Assembly: GCA_002104985.1 (NCBI GenBank)
Contig: MCGO01000040.1
Coordinates: 124,001-188,000 of the forward strand
From: Rhizoclosmatium globosum
Taxonomy: Eukaryota > Chytridiomycota > Chytridiomycetes > Chytridiales > Chytriomycetaceae
DNA: 64,000 nt
Direction: 5' to 3'
Of the stretch, positions 11,571 to 20,926 are shown in pieces. Both the position numbers and the translations under genes were made by a program. Every line of letters starts with the position of its first letter. Position 1 is the stretch's first letter. Under the pieces are notes generated by a model. That model was not told the DNA's origin and did not search any database. It was given only the letters and a program-made list of their open reading frames with translations.

Positions 11571-11675
11571 TTGAATAGCACCTGTAGTCTATTTGGGAGG
11601 GGGGGTTGTTGAGCTTATTTGGCAGGGGGGGCTGTTGAATAAGGGCGACAGGGGGGGTGTCAAATAGATTCTTCC
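11569..11675 (-). repeat. Right terminal inverted repeat
   Basis: Reverse complement of the left TIR with a handful of differences: one C-run length change, one transition in CAGCCC/CAACCC, and divergence in the last ten inner bases. Ends ...CAAATAGATTCTTCC. Confidence 0.88.
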
Positions 11676-13025
11676 TTGTTCAAAAGTAGAATAAATCTGA
11701 GAAATCTGTTATGTCCCCCAATTAATACAATTAAACTCAAACTTTCCTCCCCCAAGTCAATCTTGTCTGTCTTAAATGTTGAAACCTCATCCTCTTGGCT
11801 GAACATAAATGATCCAACAAGAACTTGTGTGTATTGCAAAAAACCAGGAAGTCCTTTTGACATCAGATTTTGACAGATAGCCAGAAATTCTTGTGGGGCA
11901 AGTCTCCAAGTACTTTGTAACCAGCAGCATCAATTGTGCTCTGATGGAGGGTGTTTTGCACAATTGTACTCATGTAAGGGTTTCCACGGCGCCATAATTG
12001 AGGAAACCCCTGTCCACAGCAACCATTACAGCTGTAAAAGTTTCCTTGCTTATCAAGCAAAATGCAATTGTCACAAGGCTCACAATATGGCTCATTGAGG
12101 ATTTTGAGGGCAGCATTTTTGATCGCCAAACCACCTTCTTCACGCAGCAACTCCACCTGACAAACAGCATTTCCTTTCTCAATCAATTGAATATCAGTAG
12201 CTTTGGAAAGATTATTTATGGTCTTAATTGCAGCCTGTGAAACAAGATAGTAAGAGAGAAATATTGAAATATAATGTATTTCACGTTACCTTCTGAGCTG
12301 ACCTTCCTTCCAAATCAAATCGAGCAGAGATTTTCAAAGGAGCGCGCTTTCAACCACATCATTGTGCTGTCCACCATAGACCAACTTGTTGGCCACTAAA
12401 ATTTCAATCAGAAGAAACACGTAATTGTAGTTCTCTTGAATACCTGGGGGAATACCAAAGTGCAGTTGCCTGAGAGAAGCAGATTCCACCAAACAAACAC
12501 GTTGGAAGTGACAGCAGTCGCGAGGAAGCTGGCTCCAAGCGTTGGCAACCATAAGCTTGACTTTTGTGGCGAAAATACTGTGGGTGCAACTGTGGCCAAA
12601 GTGCTCAACACTCAATGCAACAAGAGTGAATGGTGCCGACTCGGCAGTGATGCGCTTACGGAGAGGAGGAACGAACAGAAGACACTATGCTGCTGTACCA
12701 GAGCCAGGGTCGGAGGCAAAGAGGACCAGACCATCTTGAGTTCGGCGAATCTGACTGTTCAGTTTGTCTTTGTGATGCTCGAGGCTCTGCACCAGGACGT
12801 CCTTTGAGCCACCAGAGTACGTCAAGCCTTGGCTCTTGCAATGCTGGTCAAGCTGGGCTTTGGTCATGGCAGACGAGAAGGTTGTGATGTTGTGACAGCA
12901 GTAGTTGGGGCGAGAGGATCTTGAACAACGGGCGGGGCAAACGGAACCTGGTGATCAATGTCTGTGGCCGTCAAGTCGAATTCGGAGTCGCTGAAGTTTG
13001 AGGTTGAGTCGGAGTCGTCCTGCAT
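11660..13025 (-). pseudogene. SAP-domain protein pseudogene
   Basis: Read on the minus strand, an acidic start (MQDDSDSTSNFSDSE, from ATG 13025) leads to a SAP DNA-binding motif (AQLDQHCKSQGLTYSGGSKD) and then about 300 residues including a small Cys cluster (CEPCDNC, then SCNGCCGQ) that may bind zinc. An ordinary intron (about 12240-12288, GTAACG...CACAG) is preserved. Four lesions break it: a one-base shift just before MTKAQ (about 12868), an in-frame TAG at 12685-12687, a one-base gain in GCGCGC (12342-12348), and a one-base loss in a C4 run (11895-11898). Each frame resumes sensible protein after the lesion, so decay is recent. The last codons run into the transposon TIR. Family beyond the SAP motif is not recognised. 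Confidence 0.65.
11676..11684. repeat. Right 9-bp target-site duplication
   Basis: TTGTTCAAA, identical to 10595-10603. Without the element, the site holds an AATAAA on the minus strand and a short native stop for the minus-strand pseudogene, so the insertion altered only its terminal few codons and its polyadenylation signal. Confidence 0.85.
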
Positions 13026-13323
13026 TCGTTTTGCGAGGAGGAAACCGGTGGCTGGCTGTAGGCTGAAACAAGAGCTGATGCGCTGAAACGGGATCTGTTT
13101 CAGTTGGGTGGAGAGAGAAGGAAGGGACTTCCAGCGAGGTGTGTGTCAGTGAGACTCCATAATACTCCCATTTCGCGCATGGAACCGCCGGATTTCGATC
13201 GTAATATGTTCGTAATTGCTAGTAGAAGCAATAGGATGATGAGGCGAAGCGGTGCAGCGAGGTTGGTGCGGTGGTGTGAAGTTGTTCGAATGACCTTTTT
13301 TCTTGCCCTCCCTCATACAATCC

Positions 13324-14180
13324 ATGCCAACGATCCAACATCTCCCTTGGCTTCTCTCCACACAGCTGCCACGAATAGCGCCAAAGCGCATCACATCATT
13401 CAAAGAATTGATGCAAGAGCTGCTAACTCGAAAGCCCTCCACCTCCGACCTTCCAGTGAGTAACTCTTTCGTCTCTCCTTGAAACCAACCATCTTTCTCG
13501 CCCACTCTTAGATCGATCCTGACCTCAGTTCCCGATCCAAGACCTTTATTCTCGACCACTTCATCCCTGCGCTTCACCAAGGCTTCCCATCATCTGGCCG
13601 TCCCCCAAAGTCCAACCACCTCCGCTCAACCCTCGACAACGTCATGACAAAACAACTCGCCACCAAATTCACATCCGCCGCTTCAATCCTCGCACAAAAC
13701 AGAATGGCTGCCGGGATCCGGTTCATCAACCCATCAGTCACACTGGACGAGGACGCCTGGATCCTCGGCCCGGACTTGAAGCTGCTTTCGAATGAAAGCA
13801 AAGTTAATTATCAGTTGATTATGGTTTCTCAACGGATCTCGGTTTTGGCAACGAAGGCGGAGGTTCCTGATCCGATGGGGCTTTCGTATGATGAGACGAA
13901 GGAGTTGGTGAAAAAGCAATCGGAGAAGGGGTGTGTGGTTGCTGTGAAGGCGTATATAGAAGGTGGAGTGGAATATTCTGTACGGGCGAGGTCGGAACGA
14001 GGGGATGGGGACGCGCTGTTCTGGGATCGGAAGCCTACGCTTGAAATTATGCTGCATTCTGAGCATTCTTCAAGATGGCAGTACGGAAAAGGTCTGACGT
14101 CGAGTTTGCGCGTGACGGATATTGATGATCTGATTCGTGCCGAACGGGAGGTTGCCGAAAGTAAAGAATTATTGCAATAA
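13324..14180 (+). CDS. Unrecognised protein, probably mitochondrial
   Basis: Two exons (13324-13455, 13512-14180; intron GTGAGT...CTTAG, phase 0) give 266 residues. The start is the first ATG after an in-frame TGA at 13291-13293. The N-terminus is rich in Arg, Lys, Leu and Ser with few acidic residues in the first 35 positions, as expected for a mitochondrial presequence. The body has helices around DNVMTKQLATKFTSAASI and LGPDLKLLSNESKVNYQLIM. The C-terminal half is a mixed strand region with GGVEYSVRARSERGD. I recognise no family; a mitoribosomal or respiratory-assembly protein is a guess from size and composition. It converges on the mitochondrial reductase gene, with only 11 bp between stop codons. 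Confidence 0.65.
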
Positions 14181-14191
14181 TAGCAGGTTTA

Positions 14192-15509
14192 TTACGCGAA
14201 TTGAATGATTTGTTTTGTGGAACTGCCTCCTCGCATTGCCTTGTCAAACGCAGCTTTCACAATTTCAAGGTCCTGAGTAGGTGATTAGCAACAATTTGAC
14301 AACACACAGTTGGTTACTTACGTCAGTACTTTTGATGGAAACACTTTCAACTTCTGGAAGCAGCAATTGCTTGTTGACGACAAGCTCAGACAGCTCTCTG
14401 ATCATTTTAATGCGTTCCTTCTCACGTTCCGGGTCCGTGTCGCAAGACTCATTCCATCGTGTCATCCAAAAACCTTTGAGTTGTAGGTCTTTGAAAATGA
14501 GGAGCGACGTTGGGGCAGTGACAGGTTCCTTGGACATTCCACCATATGTAACCATCACTCCCCCATTTTCCAAATTGCGTGCAACATTTGCGCCACTCTT
14601 TCCGCCAACACAATTGAAACCAAGTTTAGGAGCCTTTCCATTCCCCAGCTCCAGGATCTTTGCACCTGTTTCTCTGCTACGCATTTCTTCTTCTGTAACA
14701 ACCAAATCCGCGCCCATATCCGTCAGCTTCTTTTTGAGGAGTTCAAGACCAGGACGTGGGAGTCCGTCACTCAAAGTTCCGCGAATGATATTGACAGTCT
14801 TGATTCCACGAGTACGAGCAATTTGAATGACAGCCTGACCAACTGCACTATTTGCACCATTTTGGATGACTACATCGCCAGGCGACAAGGGAACAAAATC
14901 TAGTAGCATGCGATAGGCAGTGCATGGGTTCACCATGAGGGTTGCAGCTGCTTCGGTTGGAAGGGAGGGGTGTGGTAAGGGAATGAGGTCTTCTGGTGTG
15001 GCATGAGAGAATTGGCGCCATGTTCCTGCATTAAAAAGGTCAATATTCGGTAGTGTTTGCCTAACGGAGGGAGAGTTACCGAAGCCAGCGTGTCTCATTA
15101 CAACGCGAGTGCCAACTTTCGCCCAACTGTTTTGAGTATTGACATTCTTTCCAACATGGACAATCTCGGCAACACCTTCGTTTCCACCAATAGCAAATTG
15201 CTCGTCCTTGTTGTGTTCTAAGAGGTTCTTTTTGAAGGCGGGCAGGATCGGGTAGGTTCCCTGGATCTGATTCACGTCCGATGGATTGATAGTGGCTGCA
15301 AGAAACTTAATAGTGATCTGCGATGGCGAAGGTGGATCCAATGTGATGCGTTGGACGCTGTAGTTATGGTAAAGTAAGGTGGTGTAGCCTAAAGCACCAA
15401 CGAGAACACACCTCAGAACCGAATTCGGCGATCCGTGTTTCGCAAAGCCAAGCGCCAACGAGGACGAAGGAACAGACGAAATTGATCGGCGGCCAAGAAG
15501 GGAAATCAT
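14192..15509 (-). CDS. ETR1: Mitochondrial trans-2-enoyl-CoA/ACP reductase (MECR/Etr1 type)
   Basis: A medium-chain dehydrogenase/reductase for the last step of mitochondrial fatty-acid synthesis, needed for lipoate production. Exons 14322-15509 and 14192-14272 are joined across a 49-nt intron (GTAAGT...CTCAG), giving 422 residues from the preferred start. Visible signatures: the MECR-type NPSDVNQIQGTYP, GNEGVAEI, NPCTAYRMLLDF, the nucleotide-binding GDVVIQNGANSAVGQAVIQ, VGGKSGANVAR, and the family end LQLKGFWMTRW. An upstream in-frame ATG at 15563 exists, but the ATG at 15509 begins a better mitochondrial presequence (MISLLGRRSISSVPSSSLAL) and leaves space for a promoter. Because OGDH, also in this window, depends on lipoylated E2, the two genes belong to connected pathways. 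Confidence 0.92.
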
Positions 15510-15568
15510 CAAACGTGTCTTTGGTTTGGAGGGAACACCTTTTTTCACACACAAACCAACCAAAGAGA
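15510..15568. promoter_or_regulatory. Compact bidirectional promoter (enoyl reductase / septin)
   Basis: Only 59 bp separate the preferred reductase ATG (minus strand) from the septin ATG (15569). Untranslated leaders must therefore be short or overlapping. No TATA box is visible. If the alternative reductase start at 15563 is used, the gap shrinks to 5 bp. Confidence 0.5.
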
Positions 15569-17471
15569 ATGTCTGGCGTTGCAGGTGCCCTATCCCACTC
15601 GAACCTTGTCTTCTTGAGTGCTAACTACCTTATTATCTTCTAATTGACTACCAATTCGCTGCTGCATTGCCTCTGTCTCCCTCCTTCCGCATTTGACAGG
15701 AACTGTATGTCACACCCACCCAATATCACTCCCCACGCTGACCACCATTACCTCCTCCCCTCCCAGGTCCCCGTCGTCAAAAAGAACCTCAACGGTATTG
15801 TCGGTTTCCACAACCTGCCAAACCAGGTCCACCGCAAATCCGTAAAGAAGGGCTTCCACTTTACCATCATGATTGTTGGAGAGTCCGGCCTCGGAAAGTC
15901 CACCCTCATCAACACCCTCTTCAATGCTCCTATCGCTCCTACTAGAGACGGAAACGCAGCGAAGGATCAGCAGGACTCGGCCTCAAAGACGGTCGAAATC
16001 AACAGCTTCACTAGTGATATTGAGGAGAACGGTGTCAAACTTAAGTTGACTGTCATTGATACTCCTGGCTTTGGTGACTTCATCAACAACACCGAGGCGC
16101 ATAAACCAATTCTCAAGTCTATCGAGGAGAGGTAAATGATTATGTTCATGGTGGACTCCAAATGAGGTCCAAGACACAGACACTTGAGAAGGAACAACCC
16201 CAGTAACACGATAATGGCATACATGAAAAAATACGAAGTTAGATATAGTGGTTCTGCAGTGTCAAACCCAAACCTCCTGGGAAAGAGGATATAAGACACA
16301 ACTCTCATAATCACCCCTCCCTCCTCTTTCCTCCCTCGTCACGTCCCGCATTGACTTATTCTCTCCTTGTAGATACGAAAACTACCTTGACCAAGAATCC
16401 CGTGTGAACCGTAAAAATATGACCGATAACCGAGTCCACGCCTGTATCTACTTCATTGCTCCAACCGGTCACTCTCTTAAACAGCTGGATGTGCAATTTA
16501 TGAAGGAACTTGGACCAAAAGTTAACTTGATCCCAGTCATTGCCAAGAGTGACGTCTTGACTGAGGCGGAAGTAACTGGCTTCAAGGAGAGAGTATGTAT
16601 TCTTGCTTTCAAATAATTCTCTGGCTGACAGCTTTTTCTCAGATTTTGCAAGATATCAAGGCCAACAACATTCAAATCTATTACCCAGCCGTGCACGAAA
16701 ACGATGACCCTGAGACCGTCCAGGAAATTAAAGAAATCATTGTAAGCAATTTTAAGCGCCGTCCACGGAATCTTATATCATATTATTCTTACAGTCTCGT
16801 ATTCCATTCGCAATCGTCGGATCCAACCAAACCTTTGAACACCCACCAGGCTCCAAGAACCACATCCGTGGCCGAAAGTACCCATGGGGTCTCATTGAAA
16901 TCGACAATGAAGCACACTGTGACTTCGTCAAGCTCAGACAAATGCTCATCCGCAGCCACATGGAGGAGTTGAAGGAGCACACTACTCAGATCTTGTACGA
17001 AAGCCACAGGAGTCTCAAGTTGGAGGGCGCTGGTGTCCGCGGGAAGGACGCCAAGACTAAGTGAGTGTTTGATTTTATTGATTGTGGAAGTGGTGTACTG
17101 ATTGTATGCGGATAAAACAGCCCAGCCAAGTTTGAGGAAGAGAAGCGGGCACACGAACTCAAGATGGCCAAGATGGAGCAAGAAATGAAGGCTGTCTTCC
17201 AACAAAAGGTTTCTGAAAAGGAGAAGAAGTTGAAGCAATCTGAGGAGGAGGTGAGAACACGTTTTTGAAAGTCAATTATCAAGGCCAAAGTGTTTAATAA
17301 TCAAAACAGTTGTACGCTCGTCACAAGGAGATGAAGCAACAGCTTGAGCAACAAAGACTCGACCTTGAAGAGCGCAAGAAGCGTCTCTTGGGTGGAGCTT
17401 CCCCTGCTAGAGCCAACTCCAACACTCCAACTCAGCAATCTCAGAAGGGGAAGACTGGTCTCTTCAAGTAA
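15569..17471 (+). CDS. Septin, Cdc3/Cdc11/Cdc12 class
   Basis: Eight exons give 420 residues of a filament-forming GTPase that organises the cell cortex and division or budding sites. Exons: 15569-15584, 15700-15704, 15767-16131, 16373-16592, 16643-16741, 16795-17060, 17121-17250, 17310-17471. Features in order: the basic lipid-binding stretch HRKSVKKGF, the P-loop GESGLGKS (residues 45-52), DTPGFGD (G3), AKSD (G4), the septin unique element after the GTPase domain ([21 protein letters not shown]), and a C-terminal coiled coil ([18 protein letters not shown]) ending in a short polar tail. The 5-base second exon is required to keep MSGVAG-T-VPVVKK in frame and has good flanking sites (TTGACAG before, GTATGT after). 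Intron 3 is unusually long for the window (241 nt). Confidence 0.93.
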
Positions 17472-17623
17472 AGCTTCAGATTGTTTGGATTGTGGTTTGA
17501 GGATCGAAATATTCGCTATACACTTGTGTTTTTCTCTTTTATTGCTCGTTGATGTTCCTTTTTTCGTTTTGAATATAACAAGACTCTGTTTTGCTTTATT
17601 GAGTAACTTGGAGTTTGTAAAGT

Positions 17624-18777
17624 TTAGTCAAATGTAGCCCATCCAGATCCAGATGCTCCAGTCCCTGTGGCAGAAGAACTTGTAGTACCAGCAGCCTGGA
17701 AGTCTCCAAAATTTGCCCAATCATCCCCACTTGTAGCTAAGGTTGAAGAGATTCCAGATGACGAGGGCATTGACGATGATTGCGCCAAGACCAAGAAAGG
17801 ATCATTCTGCTGCTGCTGTTGTTGTTGTTGTTGTTGTTGTTGACTTTGAGAGTGTGTATGAGACGGTGCAGGAGGTGGGGGTAAGAATGCTCCCGATGGT
17901 GGTGGTGGGAGAAACGTGACTAATAACAAGAATCGTCAACAATGATTTCACGATTACGACAAACTCACATTCTGTAGAGCCTGAATTCGATCCTCCAGAA
18001 TTATCTTTCTTCTTGTTGACCTGTGATATGATGGTAAGGAGACGTTTTCAGATAACAATTATTCTCAACTCCTCCAATATTGATTGAGAACTTTTGGTCT
18101 TCTTTCAAACTGAAGTCAATGGAAGGGCCTGTAGCTTTGGCTGTAACGACAGGCTTCCCAACATTCTTCACGCGCCTTTTTGCGTGATGGTGTAAGTTCC
18201 ACGGCATCACAGCACAACCAAGCCACTCACTTGACGTGATCCTGCAGCGCAACATTAAAGTCAAATGCATCCGAACGTTCCTGGAATCCCATTCCAATAA
18301 ACGCCTTTCGCCCTTAACCCATAATTAGTCAATTCACTCCCTCTGACCACCTCTGTCATACCTGACGCCTTATCCACCAACGTCAACACAAAGTATCGAG
18401 ACGAGTCCAGCACAGGCTCGACCGTCGAACCATCGGGAGGATAGTCACAAGTTGCAAACAACTCTCCTACCAAACCAAATTTAAGTTCGAATAGATCCCA
18501 CAATTAAACCCCCGCCTCCTAACCAGTCGTGCCGTCTTCGAGGTTGATGAAACAGGCGTCTCCCTTCGCAATGATCCTGAGGCGGCCTTTCCAGAGGAAC
18601 GAATTTACATCCCAATCGCCTGCTTTGTATCCCTGAGCTCTGTGGCGAGGCGGGATACTGAAACAAGGTCTTGTTCAATACTATGTATACATTGAGTTGT
18701 ATCGTGGGAGTATACCGATAGGCTGTGCATTCGCGGATGACAAGGAGAACGGACTCGTAATGGTCGTCGTCGGCCAT
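17624..18777 (-). CDS. NECAP: NECAP-type adaptin-ear-binding endocytic protein
   Basis: A multi-exon gene for a clathrin-coat accessory protein with an N-terminal PH-like fold. The start at 18777 gives DDHYESVLLVIREC. Splicing a short intron yields IPPRHRAQGYKAGDWDV and WKGRLRIIAKGDACFINLED, then TGELFATCDYPPDG and SSRYFVLTLVDKASG, then AFIGMGFQERSDAFDFNVAL and SIDFSLKEDQKFSINIG, which is the full NECAP domain order. The C-terminus has Pro-rich and poly-Gln segments and two W-x-x-F type motifs (WANF and, at the extreme C-terminus, WATFD), which bind the AP-2 alpha-appendage in known NECAPs. All introns seen are short. It is convergent with the septin gene. Confidence 0.9.
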
Positions 18778-18815
18778 TCTTTATAATATATTTAGAAAGG
18801 AAGAAAGAAGTAAAT

Positions 18816-20015
18816 TCAAAATAAATGATAAAAATCCGAAACGACTTTTAGCTTTCCTTTGCTCTCGGGGAAGATGTTGAAGGAACAGAACGGTGAAGTT
18901 TCTTGCTGCAAGTTTCTTGTTCTCCAGTGCAACAACCGTTTACATCCTTCCAGCTCAATATCTTCGTAAAACGAGCTTAAATTCGTGATGGTCCCGATGC
19001 GGCAAAAGAAATTCATATAGCCATCAAATGGAGTGACTGTCACAGCCCGTTGCAATATCGGCCCATGGAGAGCCTTGCGAATCAAAGAAGGAGTCGCAAA
19101 ATCCTCCCGTTTAAGGTAAAGCAAAGAAACGTAATTTCCAAAATGCTTTGTGGTGAGACTGGGGACACGTCCGCGTTGATTCACCAGCAAAGCGGCATAA
19201 TCGCATTTCGCTCTTGTTAAAATCCAATGTGCGAGGCAATCATTTGTAGACACGTATCCACTTTCTTTGATAGCTATCGCCTTCTGCTCGTTGATCCAGT
19301 TGATTGAGGGAGTGTTTACCATTCCCCAAACGCAAAAGTAAAGTGAAACCACGGTGATGCGAATTTTGGCCACGATATATGATGCAATTGTCGATATAAG
19401 CGATCCAAATACGGGCATCGCAAACTTGGATATATCCTTGGATGAATCCGGAAACACTTCTCGTTCGGCCAACTTTGTGTCCACACGATCAAAGATCATT
19501 GCATATGGCTGTACATTGTAGCTCAGCATTTTGTACAGTGAATAAAACGAGAATCCGTCTCCAATGGTGTGTGACAGCGTGGTGACCACTGCAAATTGTT
19601 TCTTGTTTGAGTGCAGCAAAACAGCAACACGGAACAACGGTGCATTGGTTTCAAGGCAGACTTTCGCTATTGGTATAACCAAGTTGGGGATTCGAGAGAT
19701 CTTGCCGCAGACATTGACGTAGCCATCAGCAGGAGAGAAGTCAATGTCCCGAATGACTTGAAAGTGGGCAGATAGATCCACAGAGTCATATAGGACGCCT
19801 TCTTCAGAGCATTGCACACGGAGTTCGATCTTGGAGTCCTTTATATCGGGCTTATAGAACCTGCCTGCGAGAAACGGATTCAGCCGAATGATCGTTTCGA
19901 CTCTGTTACGGAGAAACTCAATAGGAGGTTCACCGACGAAAAACGTTACGTTCTCCATTGATGATGCCCTTGTTGCTACCGTTTCCTCAAAGGCGGTCAG
20001 GTGGAAAGCTTTCAT
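18816..20015 (-). CDS. HxxxDG acyltransferase-like protein, copy 1
   Basis: An intronless frame of 399 residues from ATG 20015. It resembles the CoA-dependent acyltransferase superfamily (BAHD, condensation-domain or wax-ester-synthase fold): NPFLAGRFY near the N-terminus, the active-site motif HTIGDG with FSFYSLYKML downstream, STNDCLAHWIL, and VNQRGRVPS followed by HFGNY, which parallels the second conserved block of BAHD enzymes. A hydrophobic stretch around residues 205-235 (LISTIASYIVAKI) suggests membrane association. It is a diverged duplicate of the gene at 20927-22090, which shares motif order throughout. Frame and composition continue a few codons upstream of the ATG, so a small upstream exon is possible. 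Substrate unknown; an acyl or acetyl donor is inferred. Confidence 0.75.
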   Translation of the reverse strand: MKAFHLTAFEETVATRASSMENVTFFVGEPPIEFLRNRVETIIRLNPFLAGRFYKPDIKDSKIELRVQCSEEGVLYDSVDLSAHFQVIRDIDFSPADGYVNVCGKISRIPNLVIPIAKVCLETNAPLFRVAVLLHSNKKQFAVVTTLSHTIGDGFSFYSLYKMLSYNVQPYAMIFDRVDTKLAEREVFPDSSKDISKFAMPVFGSLISTIASYIVAKIRITVVSLYFCVWGMVNTPSINWINEQKAIAIKESGYVSTNDCLAHWILTRAKCDYAALLVNQRGRVPSLTTKHFGNYVSLLYLKREDFATPSLIRKALHGPILQRAVTVTPFDGYMNFFCRIGTITNLSSFYEDIELEGCKRLLHWRTRNLQQETSPFCSFNIFPESKGKLKVVSDFYHLF

Positions 20016-20926
20016 GAGTTTACTGTATTTTCTGAAGGTCAAAGAAAATCAAAATAGTTCAACAGGAGACTCAGGCAAATTGCAGTTTTACAAATAGACA
20101 GAAAAGAAAAGGAGCAATAAATAGAATCTGTTGCGCCTTCTAAATTCTTCTGGCGGAAACTTGAGCATTTGTCTTCGTTTTCTTCCATCAATCATAAAGC
20201 AGGAGACGTCTCTTCATATCATTAACTTTGCAAGTGTGTAGTAACCAACCTAACCATGAACCGTTCAGCACATTTGTGGTAAGATATGTACCACACTCTA
20301 CAGTGTTGGAGCTGTCCTTGTTTTATTGGTGTGGTTGCGAAGAAGGCAGGCAAATTTTTTGTGTTCGCAATTTCCCTCGGGTGTTCGTTTCACTGATTTT
20401 CAACTCCACAACCAAGCGTGATAGGACGAATCCGAAAATAGATTTGGAATCAGCTTCAAAAATAGAACAACTTTACTTTCAAACGGCACTGGCACTTTCA
20501 ATTTTACAGTTTTTGTCTAATTTTTTTTATGTCCGTGTGCGCTGAATCTGTGCGCATACAAATCTGTTTTCAGATTGATGGTGAAGTGTATGGTTGTGTT
20601 GTGGTTGCGAAAAAAGGGACGACAAAAGTAACAAGAAGGAAAGAAGAGGGAAACGACGCTTCGAACACTCTCCCCAAACCACCAACGTCTGACCACTACT
20701 CTACCACCACCACCACCTACTCTGCCAACTCCATACTTAAAGTTGAACTCAATGATCAACATTTGCCTTGTTGTTCATTGTCCTGACTTTGGCAACCACG
20801 CAGCACGTGTCACTTGAATCCTGTACAGTGTAACTTTCATAGAAGCAAATGATTTATTGCCTTCATAGCCCCCATATTCCAACTGCAAAATATGAAATAT
20901 GCGGTTTCCATTTTTGAAAACTAAAT
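20016..20926. other. Spacer between the two acyltransferase-like copies
   Basis: About 910 bp. It should hold the promoter of copy 1 and the 3' region of copy 2. Short frames exist on both strands but show no recognisable motif, splice structure or coding bias. I see no RNA gene. Confidence 0.5.

Larger units (their letters stand above)
10604..11675. mobile_element. Non-autonomous Mutator-like (MULE-type) DNA transposon, 1,072 bp
   Basis: The element has terminal inverted repeats of about 107 bp (10604-10711 and 11569-11675), identical over the first 40 or so bases and differing only at a few positions inside, and is flanked by a perfect 9-bp duplication. Long TIRs plus a 9-bp duplication point to the Mutator superfamily. 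The roughly 815 bp between the TIRs has no frame longer than about 76 codons and no transposase motif, so it is non-autonomous. One internal stretch (11398-11530) reads like exon sequence and could be captured host DNA. The outer TIR bases GGAAGAATCTATTTGA encode Glu-Glu-Ser-Ile-stop when entered in the first-base-offset frame from either side, so both flanking genes terminate in the element. High TIR identity suggests recent insertion. Confidence 0.82.
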
